From the NCBI GenBank assembly GCA_965208025.1, contig OZ242302.1, forward strand, positions 930,001 to 994,000: 64,000 bases of DNA. The letters run 5' to 3'. The DNA comes from Bin80 sp965208025 (GTDB lineage Bacteria > Bacteroidota > Rhodothermia > Rhodothermales > Bin80). Position 1 is the stretch's first letter; the number at the start of each line of letters is the position of its first letter. This document shows positions 17,990 to 27,577 of this stretch, piece by piece. The translations under genes and the position numbers were made by a program. The notes beneath the pieces are model-generated. The model was not told the origin of the DNA and searched no databases. It was given only the letters and a program-made list of their open reading frames with translations.

Positions 17990-18892
17990 TCATCGTTGGA
18001 TTTGCACAAATATGGTATCTATTGCGAGACCGGCAAAGATCCCTACCCCTCCTTGAATATTTGATGGAGGTTCACGCTCACTGGGATTAGAACTCCCCGT
18101 AACAAAATCTGCATACGCTTGGCTACTACGAATAATGCCAATGCGCAACCCATGGTTGGGAAACTTATCTTCTCGCCCAGATATAGGTACCGCGTAAGCA
18201 CCAGACCAAGAACGCTGATAATCACTGATGAGCGGAATGTCAACCTCTGACTGTAAAACTTCAGGACTCAGAAAATAATCCCTCAATCTTCGTTCCTGCC
18301 CAAGATAGGGAAGGAGTTGGGTCCGCATCCACCAATCATTTCCTATGCCACCGCTACTGTCAGCCCAGAACAGGGTGGCCTCTACGAGATATACTAGTCC
18401 TTCCCTTGCGCCAGTTCCTAGTGCCTGAAGGCCCAAGGAATCAATCAGGAATGGATCAATAAAGACGGAATCCAGAAGCAGCCCCGCCACTGGGTTATCA
18501 GAAACCGCAATCTGGACACTATCAAGCGTGATCGGTGGTGGGATTTTGCTTTGCGCAACGATGGTCTGATTCTCCCATTGAACCTTCAGTGCTAATTCTG
18601 CACCTGATGTAGCAATCACTGATTCTAACGGCTCATACTTTCCATTGGAGTTCATGGAGAACGGAATTATTTTTTCCTGTATTGCAAGTTGAACCATTGC
18701 CCCAGTCGCGAGGGCAGATTGGTCTGGCTGATAGACTTCTTGCAATGGCAAGGCTCGTCTTAGGGTGATTTCGGGCAATTCTTCCTCAGACATTACGAAC
18801 ATCTCTACGACGAGAAGTGATGGTTGCTCTGTTTGAGCGGAATCACACCCGCCGATCAAAATCAAAGCGAGAAGAAGATTTCGGATGTGCAT
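17990..18892 (-). CDS. Putative DUF4249-like outer-membrane lipoprotein
   Basis: A 300-aa lipoprotein: MHIRNLLLALILIGGC is a signal peptide with a lipobox ending in Cys16, so it should be lipid-anchored after export. The mature part starts with SLLVVEMFVMSEEELPEITL, similar to the opening of DUF4249 proteins (LVVEGyV...ItLsrs), and is beta-rich throughout. DUF4249 proteins are commonly encoded directly downstream of TonB-dependent receptors, as here, and are thought to work with them at the outer membrane. The ATG at 18892 is 1 base past the receptor stop, and its own stop is 1 base from recX, so it is embedded in the operon. The domain label rests on a short match plus context and is tentative. 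Confidence 0.65.
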   Translation of the reverse strand: MHIRNLLLALILIGGCDSAQTEQPSLLVVEMFVMSEEELPEITLRRALPLQEVYQPDQSALATGAMVQLAIQEKIIPFSMNSNGKYEPLESVIATSGAELALKVQWENQTIVAQSKIPPPITLDSVQIAVSDNPVAGLLLDSVFIDPFLIDSLGLQALGTGAREGLVYLVEATLFWADSSGGIGNDWWMRTQLLPYLGQERRLRDYFLSPEVLQSEVDIPLISDYQRSWSGAYAVPISGREDKFPNHGLRIGIIRSSQAYADFVTGSSNPSEREPPSNIQGGVGIFAGLAIDTIFVQIQR

Positions 18893-18893
18893 T

Positions 18894-21575
18894 CTAAAAC
18901 CGGGCAGTGATTTCAAAGAGTGGATACGCTGGGAATCCATGTCTGGAGGAAACCGCCACACTCTCTGGGATCTTGGGATCAAATATTCTTCCGATTACAT
19001 TACGACGAAAGGTCAAATTATTGACTTCCAATTTCAATCGTACGGACACATTTCTCGTCATAAATTCGTAAGATCCCTGCAATCCAAAATTCATATAGGT
19101 TGATAACCGACCATTATTGATCTTTGGGAAATATAAAAACCCCTCGGGCTCTTCGGACAGCGGATCTCCGACAGCATATCGTGCTTCCGGGATGGTAATT
19201 GGGTATCCGCTTCGCCATAGCCCACTGATTCCATAGGTCCAGTGCTTGGATGTGCGTTGCAAGGCGACTTGCAATCGGTGAGGAACATCATATCGACTGG
19301 GACGCAGGGTAGTTTCCCCTAATTCGGGTGCCCTGCTTCTGGAGCGACTAGCGGTATAGCTTAACCATATCACCGCGGGTGACAGGGAATATTGGAGATT
19401 GACCTCTAGTCCATGAGACATTGCCTCCCCTCGGGTATACTGTCCCAGGATTGCACCTAGTCCGATGCCTGGACCGAGCAAATCTTCTTTGTCTTGGCCC
19501 TCATTCCGCGGAAGTAGTAGCCCTCGAGTAAGATGGATGTACATCCCTACATCTGCCGCAAAGAAAGATCCAATTGACGTACTTCCCCCCAAGGAGAAAT
19601 GATAGCTATTCGAAGGATCTACGGATCGACTAGCGGGCACCCAGCGATATGAAATCAGGTCATACAAGACCGAATAGCGATCTCGAACCTGATGTAGGTA
19701 CTGTACATTCACACCAGTTGTCATGCGTAAAATGATTGGATCTAAATCATAGCGAACCCCTAAACGTGGACTCAATCTCAATTCATTGCCCCCCCTGAGT
19801 TGGCTGAGACGAATCCCTGGCTGAACTTGCAGTTTTGGGGCTGGCTTCCAGATATCTTGGGCATAAATGACAATTTCTGTGTTACCCAATTGACTCAGGT
19901 CCGTCGTACTTTGGCTGATGAGATTCGTTTGTAAAATCAGAGCATCTAAGTCACTTGAGAACTCACGCTGAACAATTGAAATTCCTGACCGAATATGATG
20001 CTGATACGAGAAATAATAGTCCACATCCAGCTTGATGCCTACATCTAGTACATCAACACCATATTCAGAATTCACCGTTGATGTAGCAGCAGATTGAAGA
20101 AAAATCCGTTCATCTGCGGTGTATGACGTTCCATATGCTGTTGCCGTGAGGAAGAGTTGATCGTTAAATAAATATTGATATCTTGCACTGATTAGGCGAT
20201 TACTCCATTGCGTATCAAACTCAACCACCAAATCAGAGGGGCGTAACCATCCACTCAAGGGAAGCAATGAACTTGATGCGTTTGCCAGAGACAAATTAAC
20301 AGGAAGTCGGATATCCAGAACATCTGCGCTTCCATAGATTCCCAGACTGAGTCTCGCTTTTTGGGATGGGCGCCAAGCTATCTTTGCACTGACATCATAT
20401 AGATATACCTTTGTGCGCATCGTGTCCCTTTTGATCCCATTATCTACTGGATGACGGCGGCCGATAATCTGATCAATATATGACCGTCTTCCTGCGACCA
20501 TAAAGGATAGTTTTTCAGAGATGGGCCCCTCGACAAATAGGCGTCCACTAAGTAGCCCTAGACCTGCGACTCCTCGGATGCGATCTAATGCACCATCCTT
20601 CAGTTCAGCATCTAATACACCAGAGAGACGCCCACCATGCTCAGCCGGAAAACTCCCCCTGTACAGACGGACATCCTTGAACGCTTCTGGCTGATATACA
20701 GAGAGAAGCCCTCCAACGTGCCACATATGGTATACAGGTACACCATCTATCAAATATTGAATCTGATCTGGCTCGCCTCCACGAATAACGAGCCCTCCCT
20801 GATTGGTTCGTACTCTTTGAATACTCGGAAACCAGCGTAGGGATTGGAGGAGATCCGCCTCGCCAGGAAATCCGGGCAGTCTGCTAATCTGATTCATTGG
20901 GATCTGGCGCACCCCCGGTTCGACATCAAACCGATCCCGACGCTCGGAATTAATCACAATCGGGATCGATTCTATAATTTGGCGATCAAGAGGAATATTG
21001 ACTGGTTGCCCAGAAATATCCACCAATGTATCCAAGGGAGAAAAACCCAAAAAGGAAACCCTTACTTGGTGCAGCCCACATGGGATGGAAGGGATTGCAT
21101 AATACCCAGCTTCATTGGTCACTGCACCCATAGAAAGCTCAGGTAAATGAACATGAGCACCTGGCAGGGTCTCCTGAGACATCCTGTCACTGACAAACCC
21201 CCAGAGGGTAGCGCTTAGTACTGGATCTATATTCGGTGCACTCCCACCCCAAACGAGCACAAACTGACGCCTTCTTAACTGTAAAACATGAAGGTTATGT
21301 TCTGCAAGAATACAATTCAGAGCCGCAGGGATATCAAACCCCTGATACGAACATGTCACCGTGAGCCCTTCAACCTGCCGCTGGGCATAGACGATATTTA
21401 TACGATGCTCGGCCGCAAAATCATCCAGTGTCAGAGCAAGTGGCTCGGAAGTAACGTCCACTAAAATCTCTTGTGAATATGTGGTTGCAACTGGGAGGAC
21501 CACAATGGTAGCAATGACCACATGTAGGGCAAGATTAAACTTCCGAGTCAGGAGTTGCCGAAGAGTAACACGCAT
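18894..21575 (-). CDS. FecA-like TonB-dependent outer-membrane receptor with STN signalling domain
   Basis: An 893-aa receptor with a signal peptide (about residues 1-34, ending TYSQ) and a secretin/TonB N-terminal (STN) domain at about 38-108 (LALTLDDFAAEHRINIVYAQ). A carboxypeptidase-regulatory-like beta-sandwich follows at about 120-200 (LWGFVSDRMSQETLPGAHV), then a plug domain (GEADLLQSLRWFPSIQRV, VIRGGEPDQIQYLIDGVPVY) and a 22-strand-type barrel ending in Phe (FEITARF). STN domains in this position pass a surface signal to an anti-sigma factor; the ECF sigma and FecR genes immediately upstream (48 bp from fecR) complete that three-part system. The substrate is unknown; iron-siderophore is typical of the class, but peptides or glycans are possible. 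Confidence 0.93.
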   Translation of the reverse strand: MRVTLRQLLTRKFNLALHVVIATIVVLPVATTYSQEILVDVTSEPLALTLDDFAAEHRINIVYAQRQVEGLTVTCSYQGFDIPAALNCILAEHNLHVLQLRRRQFVLVWGGSAPNIDPVLSATLWGFVSDRMSQETLPGAHVHLPELSMGAVTNEAGYYAIPSIPCGLHQVRVSFLGFSPLDTLVDISGQPVNIPLDRQIIESIPIVINSERRDRFDVEPGVRQIPMNQISRLPGFPGEADLLQSLRWFPSIQRVRTNQGGLVIRGGEPDQIQYLIDGVPVYHMWHVGGLLSVYQPEAFKDVRLYRGSFPAEHGGRLSGVLDAELKDGALDRIRGVAGLGLLSGRLFVEGPISEKLSFMVAGRRSYIDQIIGRRHPVDNGIKRDTMRTKVYLYDVSAKIAWRPSQKARLSLGIYGSADVLDIRLPVNLSLANASSSLLPLSGWLRPSDLVVEFDTQWSNRLISARYQYLFNDQLFLTATAYGTSYTADERIFLQSAATSTVNSEYGVDVLDVGIKLDVDYYFSYQHHIRSGISIVQREFSSDLDALILQTNLISQSTTDLSQLGNTEIVIYAQDIWKPAPKLQVQPGIRLSQLRGGNELRLSPRLGVRYDLDPIILRMTTGVNVQYLHQVRDRYSVLYDLISYRWVPASRSVDPSNSYHFSLGGSTSIGSFFAADVGMYIHLTRGLLLPRNEGQDKEDLLGPGIGLGAILGQYTRGEAMSHGLEVNLQYSLSPAVIWLSYTASRSRSRAPELGETTLRPSRYDVPHRLQVALQRTSKHWTYGISGLWRSGYPITIPEARYAVGDPLSEEPEGFLYFPKINNGRLSTYMNFGLQGSYEFMTRNVSVRLKLEVNNLTFRRNVIGRIFDPKIPESVAVSSRHGFPAYPLFEITARF

Positions 21576-21623
21576 TTGAAGAGCGCGTTACAATGTAGGG
21601 GAAACTGTGTTCCGAAAATCCAC

Positions 21624-22718
21624 CTATGGGATGATCCAAAAGGTATCTCCCTCTTGATTAACCTCGGCGTTCAGTGTTATGGCCAAGGCATGAAGAATTT
21701 CTTCAATTGTCTCATCGGGAGCAAATGTACCCGTTACCGTCTCATTGAAAAGTGATGGGGCAACCTCAACGCGGACTTTTCTGCTCTCGGAGAGACGCTC
21801 AGCTGCTTCTCTCATGGAAGTTCTGCGGAAGAACATGAATCCAGTCCAGAGTAATTCATCTTCAATGTTGACATCAACAGATGGCAAGGGGAGCTCTTCG
21901 TCAAGGGAGACACTTGTCATCTGACCTGACATGAGAAGAATACTTTCGGATGGGAGGGAATGAGAAGATACTTCCAGTCGACCGCTTTCAAGTACCACTT
22001 GGGTGGTATCATTGTGTGAGCGCATTCCGAAACGAGTACCAAGTACTTGTACGATAGCTTCGCTCGTATGAACGACAAATGGATCGGGCTGATGAACAAC
22101 GTCAAAGAATGCAATACCAGAAAGCTTGAGCTCACGTTCAAAATTTCTTTCGTTGAACTGGAGTTGAGCAGGTCCACTAAGATATACCAGAGAACTATCA
22201 GGTAGTAGAACACGCTCATATGCTCCAGGATTCGCAGAGACAGTCTGCAATAAATTATCTCTAAGGTTCAAAAACACTAAAAAGGAAATGACGCAAGCTG
22301 CTATTAAAATAATACTGGCTGCCACTGATACACTCCACAAAGAGACACTTCGCTTAGAACGGTCTTCTTTGTCCCAACATGCAAAAAAATCTAGACGATC
22401 CTGCTGAATTTGAGTCGTAACATCTGAAAAACCTGAGTGAGTTTCTACGACGTTATCCAGAGTTTCCCACTTCTCACTTACTTCGGAGGCTTCATCACTA
22501 TTTAAGTCGCGAGAATGTCCGCCAACAGCAAGAGAGTATAATACCAAGTCATCAGAGTTGGGAATCCGGTCTCGTAAATAGGCGCGAATCATCTGCCATC
22601 GATCCAAAGAAAGAGCTAAATTTGGATCGCTCTCTAGTATCTGGAGATACGCTTCTTTCTCATCGGAGGTGAGTTCTTCCCCAAGGAGTGACTTGTCAAG
22701 TAGTTGATCCTGATCCAT
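21624..22718 (-). CDS. FecR family anti-sigma factor
   Basis: A 364-aa inner-membrane regulator. The cytoplasmic N-terminal part (about residues 1-125) is helical and acidic and should hold the sigma factor. One transmembrane helix (VSVAASIILIAACVISFLVF, about 130-149) is followed by a periplasmic FecR domain: NPGAYERVLLPDSSLVYLSG, GIAFFDVVHQPDPFVVHTSE, VQVLGTRFGMRSHND near 160-245. A C-terminal secretin-like STN segment follows (AAERLSESRKVRVEVAP, 305-360) that would meet the STN domain of the receptor. It lies between the ECF sigma gene (91 bp upstream) and the receptor (48 bp downstream). Confidence 0.92.
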   Translation of the reverse strand: MDQDQLLDKSLLGEELTSDEKEAYLQILESDPNLALSLDRWQMIRAYLRDRIPNSDDLVLYSLAVGGHSRDLNSDEASEVSEKWETLDNVVETHSGFSDVTTQIQQDRLDFFACWDKEDRSKRSVSLWSVSVAASIILIAACVISFLVFLNLRDNLLQTVSANPGAYERVLLPDSSLVYLSGPAQLQFNERNFERELKLSGIAFFDVVHQPDPFVVHTSEAIVQVLGTRFGMRSHNDTTQVVLESGRLEVSSHSLPSESILLMSGQMTSVSLDEELPLPSVDVNIEDELLWTGFMFFRRTSMREAAERLSESRKVRVEVAPSLFNETVTGTFAPDETIEEILHALAITLNAEVNQEGDTFWIIP

Positions 22719-22809
22719 TCAAAAATATGCCCCGCTGTAAGTCACTTATGATATTGCAGATAAAAACCCAACTACTAATATGACGCATAAAACTTAGCAA
22801 GAGTAACAT

Positions 22810-23337
22810 TTAATCTACAAATACAGATCGCATTTTTTCAAACGCGCGTTTGACCTGCATTTTCACCGCTGTCTCGGTAGTATCTAAAATTTCAGCAATC
22901 TCTTTGTATTTATAACCATGCTCTCGGAGTTCCAGAATACGCTGAGCACGGGGTGAAAGTATTTGCAGCGCCTTCTGGGCATCAATAGTACTTCCCATCC
23001 ATTGACTGTCAGAGTCTGGTTTTTCGGGTAACATTTGCGGTTCAAAGGTCTTCTCTTTCGGCGAATGGCGGCCCCGATAGTAATCATGCAATTCAAACAA
23101 GGCAGCTTTCATCGCGAATGCCTTGAATTTATCTGGATGTTTTATGGCGGTTAGACCAGAATTTACTCTTAGCAGTGAACACTGTGTCAGGTCGTCTACA
23201 ACCGCTTGATTCCCAATTTTTGCTCTAAAGAAGTTATTGAAAACTTTGGTTAAGGCCTTTAATAGTAGTTCTCTGGAGGCCTCATCGCCTCTTTGGGCCT
23301 TCAATACAAGTAAACGATCAAACCCTTTTTGTGCCAT
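22810..23337 (-). CDS. ECF-type RNA polymerase sigma factor (FecI-like)
   Basis: A 175-aa sigma-70 family factor with region 2 (VDDLTQCSLLRVNSGLTAIK, FKAFAMKAALFELHDYYRGR) at about residues 48-100 and region 4 with a helix-turn-helix (ILSPRAQRILELREHGYKYK, EIAEILDTTETAVKMQVKRA) at about 125-170. It should direct RNA polymerase to the promoter of the downstream receptor operon when released by the FecR protein encoded next. It heads a nearly gapless minus-strand run of eleven genes to 11575. Confidence 0.92.
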   Translation of the reverse strand: MAQKGFDRLLVLKAQRGDEASRELLLKALTKVFNNFFRAKIGNQAVVDDLTQCSLLRVNSGLTAIKHPDKFKAFAMKAALFELHDYYRGRHSPKEKTFEPQMLPEKPDSDSQWMGSTIDAQKALQILSPRAQRILELREHGYKYKEIAEILDTTETAVKMQVKRAFEKMRSVFVD

Positions 23338-23698
23338 GATAGTAGACTTGGATCTGCTCCAATGTATTCAGTTTTACCCACACTTCGGTTATTCTGTTAC
23401 ATTGCAGAATTCCATGAGGAAATTTTAACCCTATATAATGCCTTCCCGAAAATCTCCGATTTTCGCTGAGTAGGTTATTTTGGCAGGTTTTGGATCAAAA
23501 TGGTTGGATTGATTCACTTTTAGGATTCCCATTTTCCCATACCCTCCTTGGGATGAGTCACAAATATGGGATTAATTTATCCATTGGGGTGCTACATGTG
23601 TGGGAAAAGCCTCTCAGGTCAGATTTCCATCTGCCGAACATACCTCGTCCTCCCTTGATGGAGTAATTCAAACTTGCCTTCGGGTTGGAACACAGAGG
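23338..23698. other. Intergenic region between ECF sigma gene and transposase remnant
   Basis: No gene is supported. It carries a perfect short palindrome at 23447-23465 (separate entry) and must hold the promoter of the ECF sigma gene. The part next to 23699 may be the end of the decayed insertion element, but I could not recognise terminal repeats. Confidence 0.45.
23447..23465. repeat. Perfect 8-bp palindrome with 3-base loop
   Basis: CGAAAATC-TCC-GATTTTCG. It lies about 110 bp upstream of the ECF sigma start and about 230 bp beyond the transposase remnant. There is no T-tract, so a terminator role is doubtful; a protein-binding site or a repetitive palindrome is equally possible. Confidence 0.5.
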
Positions 23699-24202
23699 CT
23701 ATGCCGCCTTCAGTACTTGACTACGCTTCATCAGCACATCCCCAATCCGACATAGATGGGTAGCGACCACGGAGGCGCCCACCGTACGGGCAAATTCCTC
23801 TTTCCCCCTTTGGTGCGAATCCGTTCCCCGCCACGCTGTTCCAGACAGTTGATCCAGGACTCTACCTGCACATGCATCTGGCGAGGATCGGAAACTCTGG
23901 AACAGACTCCACTTCTCGATCCGCCTACTTAAGATTCCCCTTTTTGGGCATAAGGCATGGTCAGAGATTGGATCTAACTTGTCTATGTTTTCCATAGAAG
24001 TGAATCCTCGGTCAAGGCCTATAGAGATCACATTGGGATAGCCCTCCAAACGCTCCCGTACCAAGTCTACGGCTACATCCTCCCCCGTCCACAGAATCTT
24101 CCAAATCTTGATCAAATGACCTGCATTTTCTACGATGGACACGGGAACCCTTAACTCTAATAGGATCCAAGTTTCCCTTTCTTCACCCAAGAGTTTTGTC
24201 AA
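23699..24202 (-). pseudogene. ISNCY-like transposase remnant, C-terminal part with frameshifts
   Basis: The frame reads LELRVPVSIVENAGHLIKIW, then VDLVRERLEGYPNVISIGLDRGFTSMENIDKLD, resembling the DDE core of ISNCY-type transposases (LRVcIveDq...hhrvm...DkGFhSpeN). After about 24000-23900 the match jumps to another frame, giving RQMHVQVESWINCLEQRGGE (the H-x-x-VES-IN-LE-RG motif that includes the catalytic Glu). It then returns to the first frame for EEFARTVGASVVATHLCRIG, the usual C-terminal end. At least two frameshifts and the absence of the N-terminal third show that it is dead. It lies 112 bp past the res gene at the edge of the defence island. The family name is moderately sure; that it is a broken transposase is more so. 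Confidence 0.65.
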
Positions 24203-24313
24203 TTTTCCCCAGTCGGAAAATGATTGCTTCCATCACCCCACAGATATTTATACTCCTTGATCAGTAGCGATTGATGATGGTTGTACGCATTGATAATGAC
24301 TACGAGCACTGAA

Positions 24314-27300
24314 TCAATTTGAGTTACGGGTTTCATCCATGGGTGCAGATGCTTCCAGTATTTTCCTGATATAATCGTCTTTATCCTCTTTCTGGAAAAG
24401 AACATTACGCTGCTCCATTTCATGTTTCGCCAAATTCCATTGTCTATGCATCGTTGAAGAGGATGTGTTTGAAACGATAAATGAATGCAACGAAACGGAA
24501 GGATCTCCGAGTCGCTCTTCAATCCCCTTGATTGTCTCAAAGAACTTGATTTTGGGATCGTTCTGATCAAGATTCCGAATTCCTTTCGGATCAACAAACA
24601 TGATCTTTTGCTGCCCCTCTTCCAATAGCCAAAGGATGAAATCAGGATGAAAATTGCCAGCTTCAAAGAAACCTATACCACGCCCTCGACTAAGATTTCG
24701 TAACAAGTAGAGGTCACGATTCTCAAAAAATCTTTCATTCTTGTCATGGAACGACTTTAGATCTTCCACAAATTCCCGCTCTCCTTTGTTGAGTGGAGCA
24801 GGACTAATCTGAACTACCTTAGATTCAAGGCTAAGTAAGGGTTGGTATAGATGGCATCCAAACCATAGTGCTTTAATACCCTGAAACGACCAAGGTCTAA
24901 GCTCTTTATTTTCAATGGCCTCCTTAAGCTCTTCTAACTTGTGAACAATCTCAGAGGCTGACTTATCAATTAATATGCGATAAGATCCATCCTCTTTTGA
25001 TGAAGCACTAATCCCCAAGAGATTGGGATCATCCCCACTCATGGAGCTGTATTCAAGGTGTGGGAGTTCCCATTCTTGTTTGCGGAAGGTATAGTAGCGT
25101 TGAGTGTATTTTTTGAGTAGCGCAAGTGCCATCTCTTCCCATAATTGTACCCTCTGGTAGGAATCCCCAATCATTTCCTCTTCGGGTATCTGAATGGAAT
25201 ACCAAGTCGGATCGGCAAGTAGAGCAACGATTGCAGATTTAGTAATATTTAATTTGTACCAACCTCGCTCGGCTTTATATCTCTCGAGTTCAAAGTAAAG
25301 CCGATCAACGTCCATAAAAGCCAGATGATTCGCGCGTAGATGAGTCTCATTGGGAGCAAAAACTGCGTCACCTCCCCTGAGGCCGCTTGACTTCATTGCG
25401 CGGATTTTCGGATACCAGTTGAGTTTCACTCGGTTATTCACCAGATAAGCGGTTGGAGGATCGTTGGCTAGATCTGGTGGAGATAAAGTTGGGGTAGGTG
25501 CAAGCTCAAGGAACGCCACACTTGATTCGGTTGTCACACCGTTGATCGTGGGTTTAATTTGAATCGTTTTGAGTCGTTGAGTTCCGAGATTCTTGATCAC
25601 TGGCAGGAAGAATTCAGTTGGGTCATTTTCGGTCGGGAGTCCCTCATCTGAAAGAAAATCCCGAAACTGGATCATGTAGTCTGCATGAATTCCGAAAATA
25701 CTGAGGGTTTCCAGTAGGTTCATATATTGAGGGGGTAATAGACCGTCTGGAAGTTGCCTTTCAACACTGCGTTTGAGACTCATATTGTATCCCATGAGTC
25801 GTACCCCCCTCCCAAACAATTGAATAATTTGCGCACCTTCGCCTTTCCCTACATTCATTAACCCCATGGTTGAAACCCTCCAACTATTCCATCCCTCGGT
25901 AAATTTCTTTGAACCGATCAAAATATTGACTTTGGAGTGCGACTGATTGAGTTCATGAAAAAGTGAATCGGAAAATTCTATATCCCCAGTGATCAGCCCA
26001 TTCTCCCCGCACAACTTAACAAGCTTTTTATCATCACCAACATTAATTACCCCAAATGCTTTGTTATCAACCCCTAATCGCAAAGCAACTTCTCCTTGGA
26101 TACCGTTCAGATTCTCTACATGCAACTGCCCTCCACTAGATGCATTGAAAATGATTTGAAGGGTCTCATCAAAGATCTGAGCTGGAGAAAGCCCTAAGGT
26201 ATTGAGATAGGGAAAACGACCAGAAAAAAGATTCTTGCCATTTGCACTAATCAGGCCCTCATTCAGTACCCTGTCAATTGCCTGAATACTTTTTGTACGG
26301 TCAGATACATACTTGGCCAAGAATTGAAGGATTTCAATTATGTCTGACGCATCCCTCTTTGCCAATGTGGCTGTGACACGCCCACCTACAAAGATCCAGA
26401 GTGGGTTTTCAATCTTGAAGGGAAGGAAAAGAGGTTTTTGATCCAGATAGAGGCGTTTTTGTTGGAAAAATGTGAGAAGACATGCAACCAAGTATATGTC
26501 CAGATGATATTCATCCGTAGTGCGGTCAAGATTAAGAATGTGATAGTCTTTTCCATATCCATCCGTATAGAAATAGCGATAGGAATAATCACATAGTATA
26601 CTCTTGGAGTATACATTGATTAGATCACGGTTACCCTTAATTGCCTGACCAAAGGTAGCCGAGTATTCAAAAGAGAATCCTTTTTCGCAAAGTGCATTTC
26701 GATAGGCCATCCAGGTGCCTCCTTTTCCCGCACTTGCACCACGGTGTCCTTCATCTACAAGGACAAGATTATTTCCTTCAAATGCTTCAACAGCAACAGT
26801 CTTATCCCCCATCTGATCTCGTAGACGGGTCACCTCCAAGATTTCAACAGTTAAACCGCTGAACAATCCACGGCCATTCTTTGAGAATAACTGTGCATCA
26901 ATCCCAGCCAAATGAAATTCACGTAGGTGTTGTTTGGAGAGTCCTTCATTTGGCGTCAGGAGAAGGATTCTATTCAATTTATGTGATCTACCATGTTGAG
27001 CGAGAGCCTCACAGTACTGTAAAATATTGACATGCATGAGTAGTGTCTTACCACTCCCCGTAGCCATCCAGAACGCAAGTTTATTGAGCTGCGGCCATGC
27101 CTCATCGGATGGTTCAAACTTAGATATTTTGTCTGGATCAAATACTTTCCTGTTGTAGGCATACACTTGATCATTCAGTTCCATCAGCAAAGCCTCTGGA
27201 TCTCGAAAGTAGCGATCTAAGTAGATTTCACAAAATAGCAAGGAGAGGTATTGATAGTATTTCCAGGTGATTGGAGTTTCACCCCGTGTAATCCGTCTTT

Positions 27301-27577
27301 CATTCAGACGCTGAGTATGCCTCACAATATTCTGATCATACTCTAACAGAAGATCGTGAGGGAGTTGGCTTGGATTAGAGAATATACCCCTAAGAGCGTG
27401 GTGAAGATGATGGATATTATTCTCGTCAAGCCCTTCATGAGCATCATTCTTCAAGGGAGCCGCAAGGTCTTCAAATTGATTCACTTTGAACAGCGAGAGA
27501 ATCCATTGATGAAGTACCAGTTTTTTGGTGAATAGTACCTGAGGCTTTTTGGTAGAAGACCTTCTCATCCTCGCCAT
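24314..27577 (-). CDS. Type III-like restriction endonuclease subunit (Res), DEAD/DEAH helicase-nuclease
   Basis: A 1087-aa SF2 helicase with a nuclease tail, the probable cutting subunit of a type III-like restriction system. Walker A FWMATGSGKTLLMH is near residue 170, motif II LVLVDEGHRGAS near 265-276, motif III-type EYSATFGQ near 300, and motif VI GAQIIQLFGRGVRL near 590. The C-terminal PD-(D/E)XK nuclease shows FHPDFILWLLEEGQQK followed by MFVDPKGIRN (about 978-1000). The gene begins at 27577 by sharing one base with the mod stop (TAATG), so the two are translationally coupled. Res subunits translocate on DNA by ATP hydrolysis and cut when unmodified sites are met (family knowledge). 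The gene ends close to a decayed transposase, but its own C-terminus appears complete. Confidence 0.9.
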   Translation of the reverse strand: MARMRRSSTKKPQVLFTKKLVLHQWILSLFKVNQFEDLAAPLKNDAHEGLDENNIHHLHHALRGIFSNPSQLPHDLLLEYDQNIVRHTQRLNERRITRGETPITWKYYQYLSLLFCEIYLDRYFRDPEALLMELNDQVYAYNRKVFDPDKISKFEPSDEAWPQLNKLAFWMATGSGKTLLMHVNILQYCEALAQHGRSHKLNRILLLTPNEGLSKQHLREFHLAGIDAQLFSKNGRGLFSGLTVEILEVTRLRDQMGDKTVAVEAFEGNNLVLVDEGHRGASAGKGGTWMAYRNALCEKGFSFEYSATFGQAIKGNRDLINVYSKSILCDYSYRYFYTDGYGKDYHILNLDRTTDEYHLDIYLVACLLTFFQQKRLYLDQKPLFLPFKIENPLWIFVGGRVTATLAKRDASDIIEILQFLAKYVSDRTKSIQAIDRVLNEGLISANGKNLFSGRFPYLNTLGLSPAQIFDETLQIIFNASSGGQLHVENLNGIQGEVALRLGVDNKAFGVINVGDDKKLVKLCGENGLITGDIEFSDSLFHELNQSHSKVNILIGSKKFTEGWNSWRVSTMGLMNVGKGEGAQIIQLFGRGVRLMGYNMSLKRSVERQLPDGLLPPQYMNLLETLSIFGIHADYMIQFRDFLSDEGLPTENDPTEFFLPVIKNLGTQRLKTIQIKPTINGVTTESSVAFLELAPTPTLSPPDLANDPPTAYLVNNRVKLNWYPKIRAMKSSGLRGGDAVFAPNETHLRANHLAFMDVDRLYFELERYKAERGWYKLNITKSAIVALLADPTWYSIQIPEEEMIGDSYQRVQLWEEMALALLKKYTQRYYTFRKQEWELPHLEYSSMSGDDPNLLGISASSKEDGSYRILIDKSASEIVHKLEELKEAIENKELRPWSFQGIKALWFGCHLYQPLLSLESKVVQISPAPLNKGEREFVEDLKSFHDKNERFFENRDLYLLRNLSRGRGIGFFEAGNFHPDFILWLLEEGQQKIMFVDPKGIRNLDQNDPKIKFFETIKGIEERLGDPSVSLHSFIVSNTSSSTMHRQWNLAKHEMEQRNVLFQKEDKDDYIRKILEASAPMDETRNSN

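Noticed and set aside
24199..24666. 155-codon minus-strand frame across the end of res and the gap before the transposase remnant
   Set aside because: Most of it is an out-of-frame reading of the res gene; the rest shows no motif.
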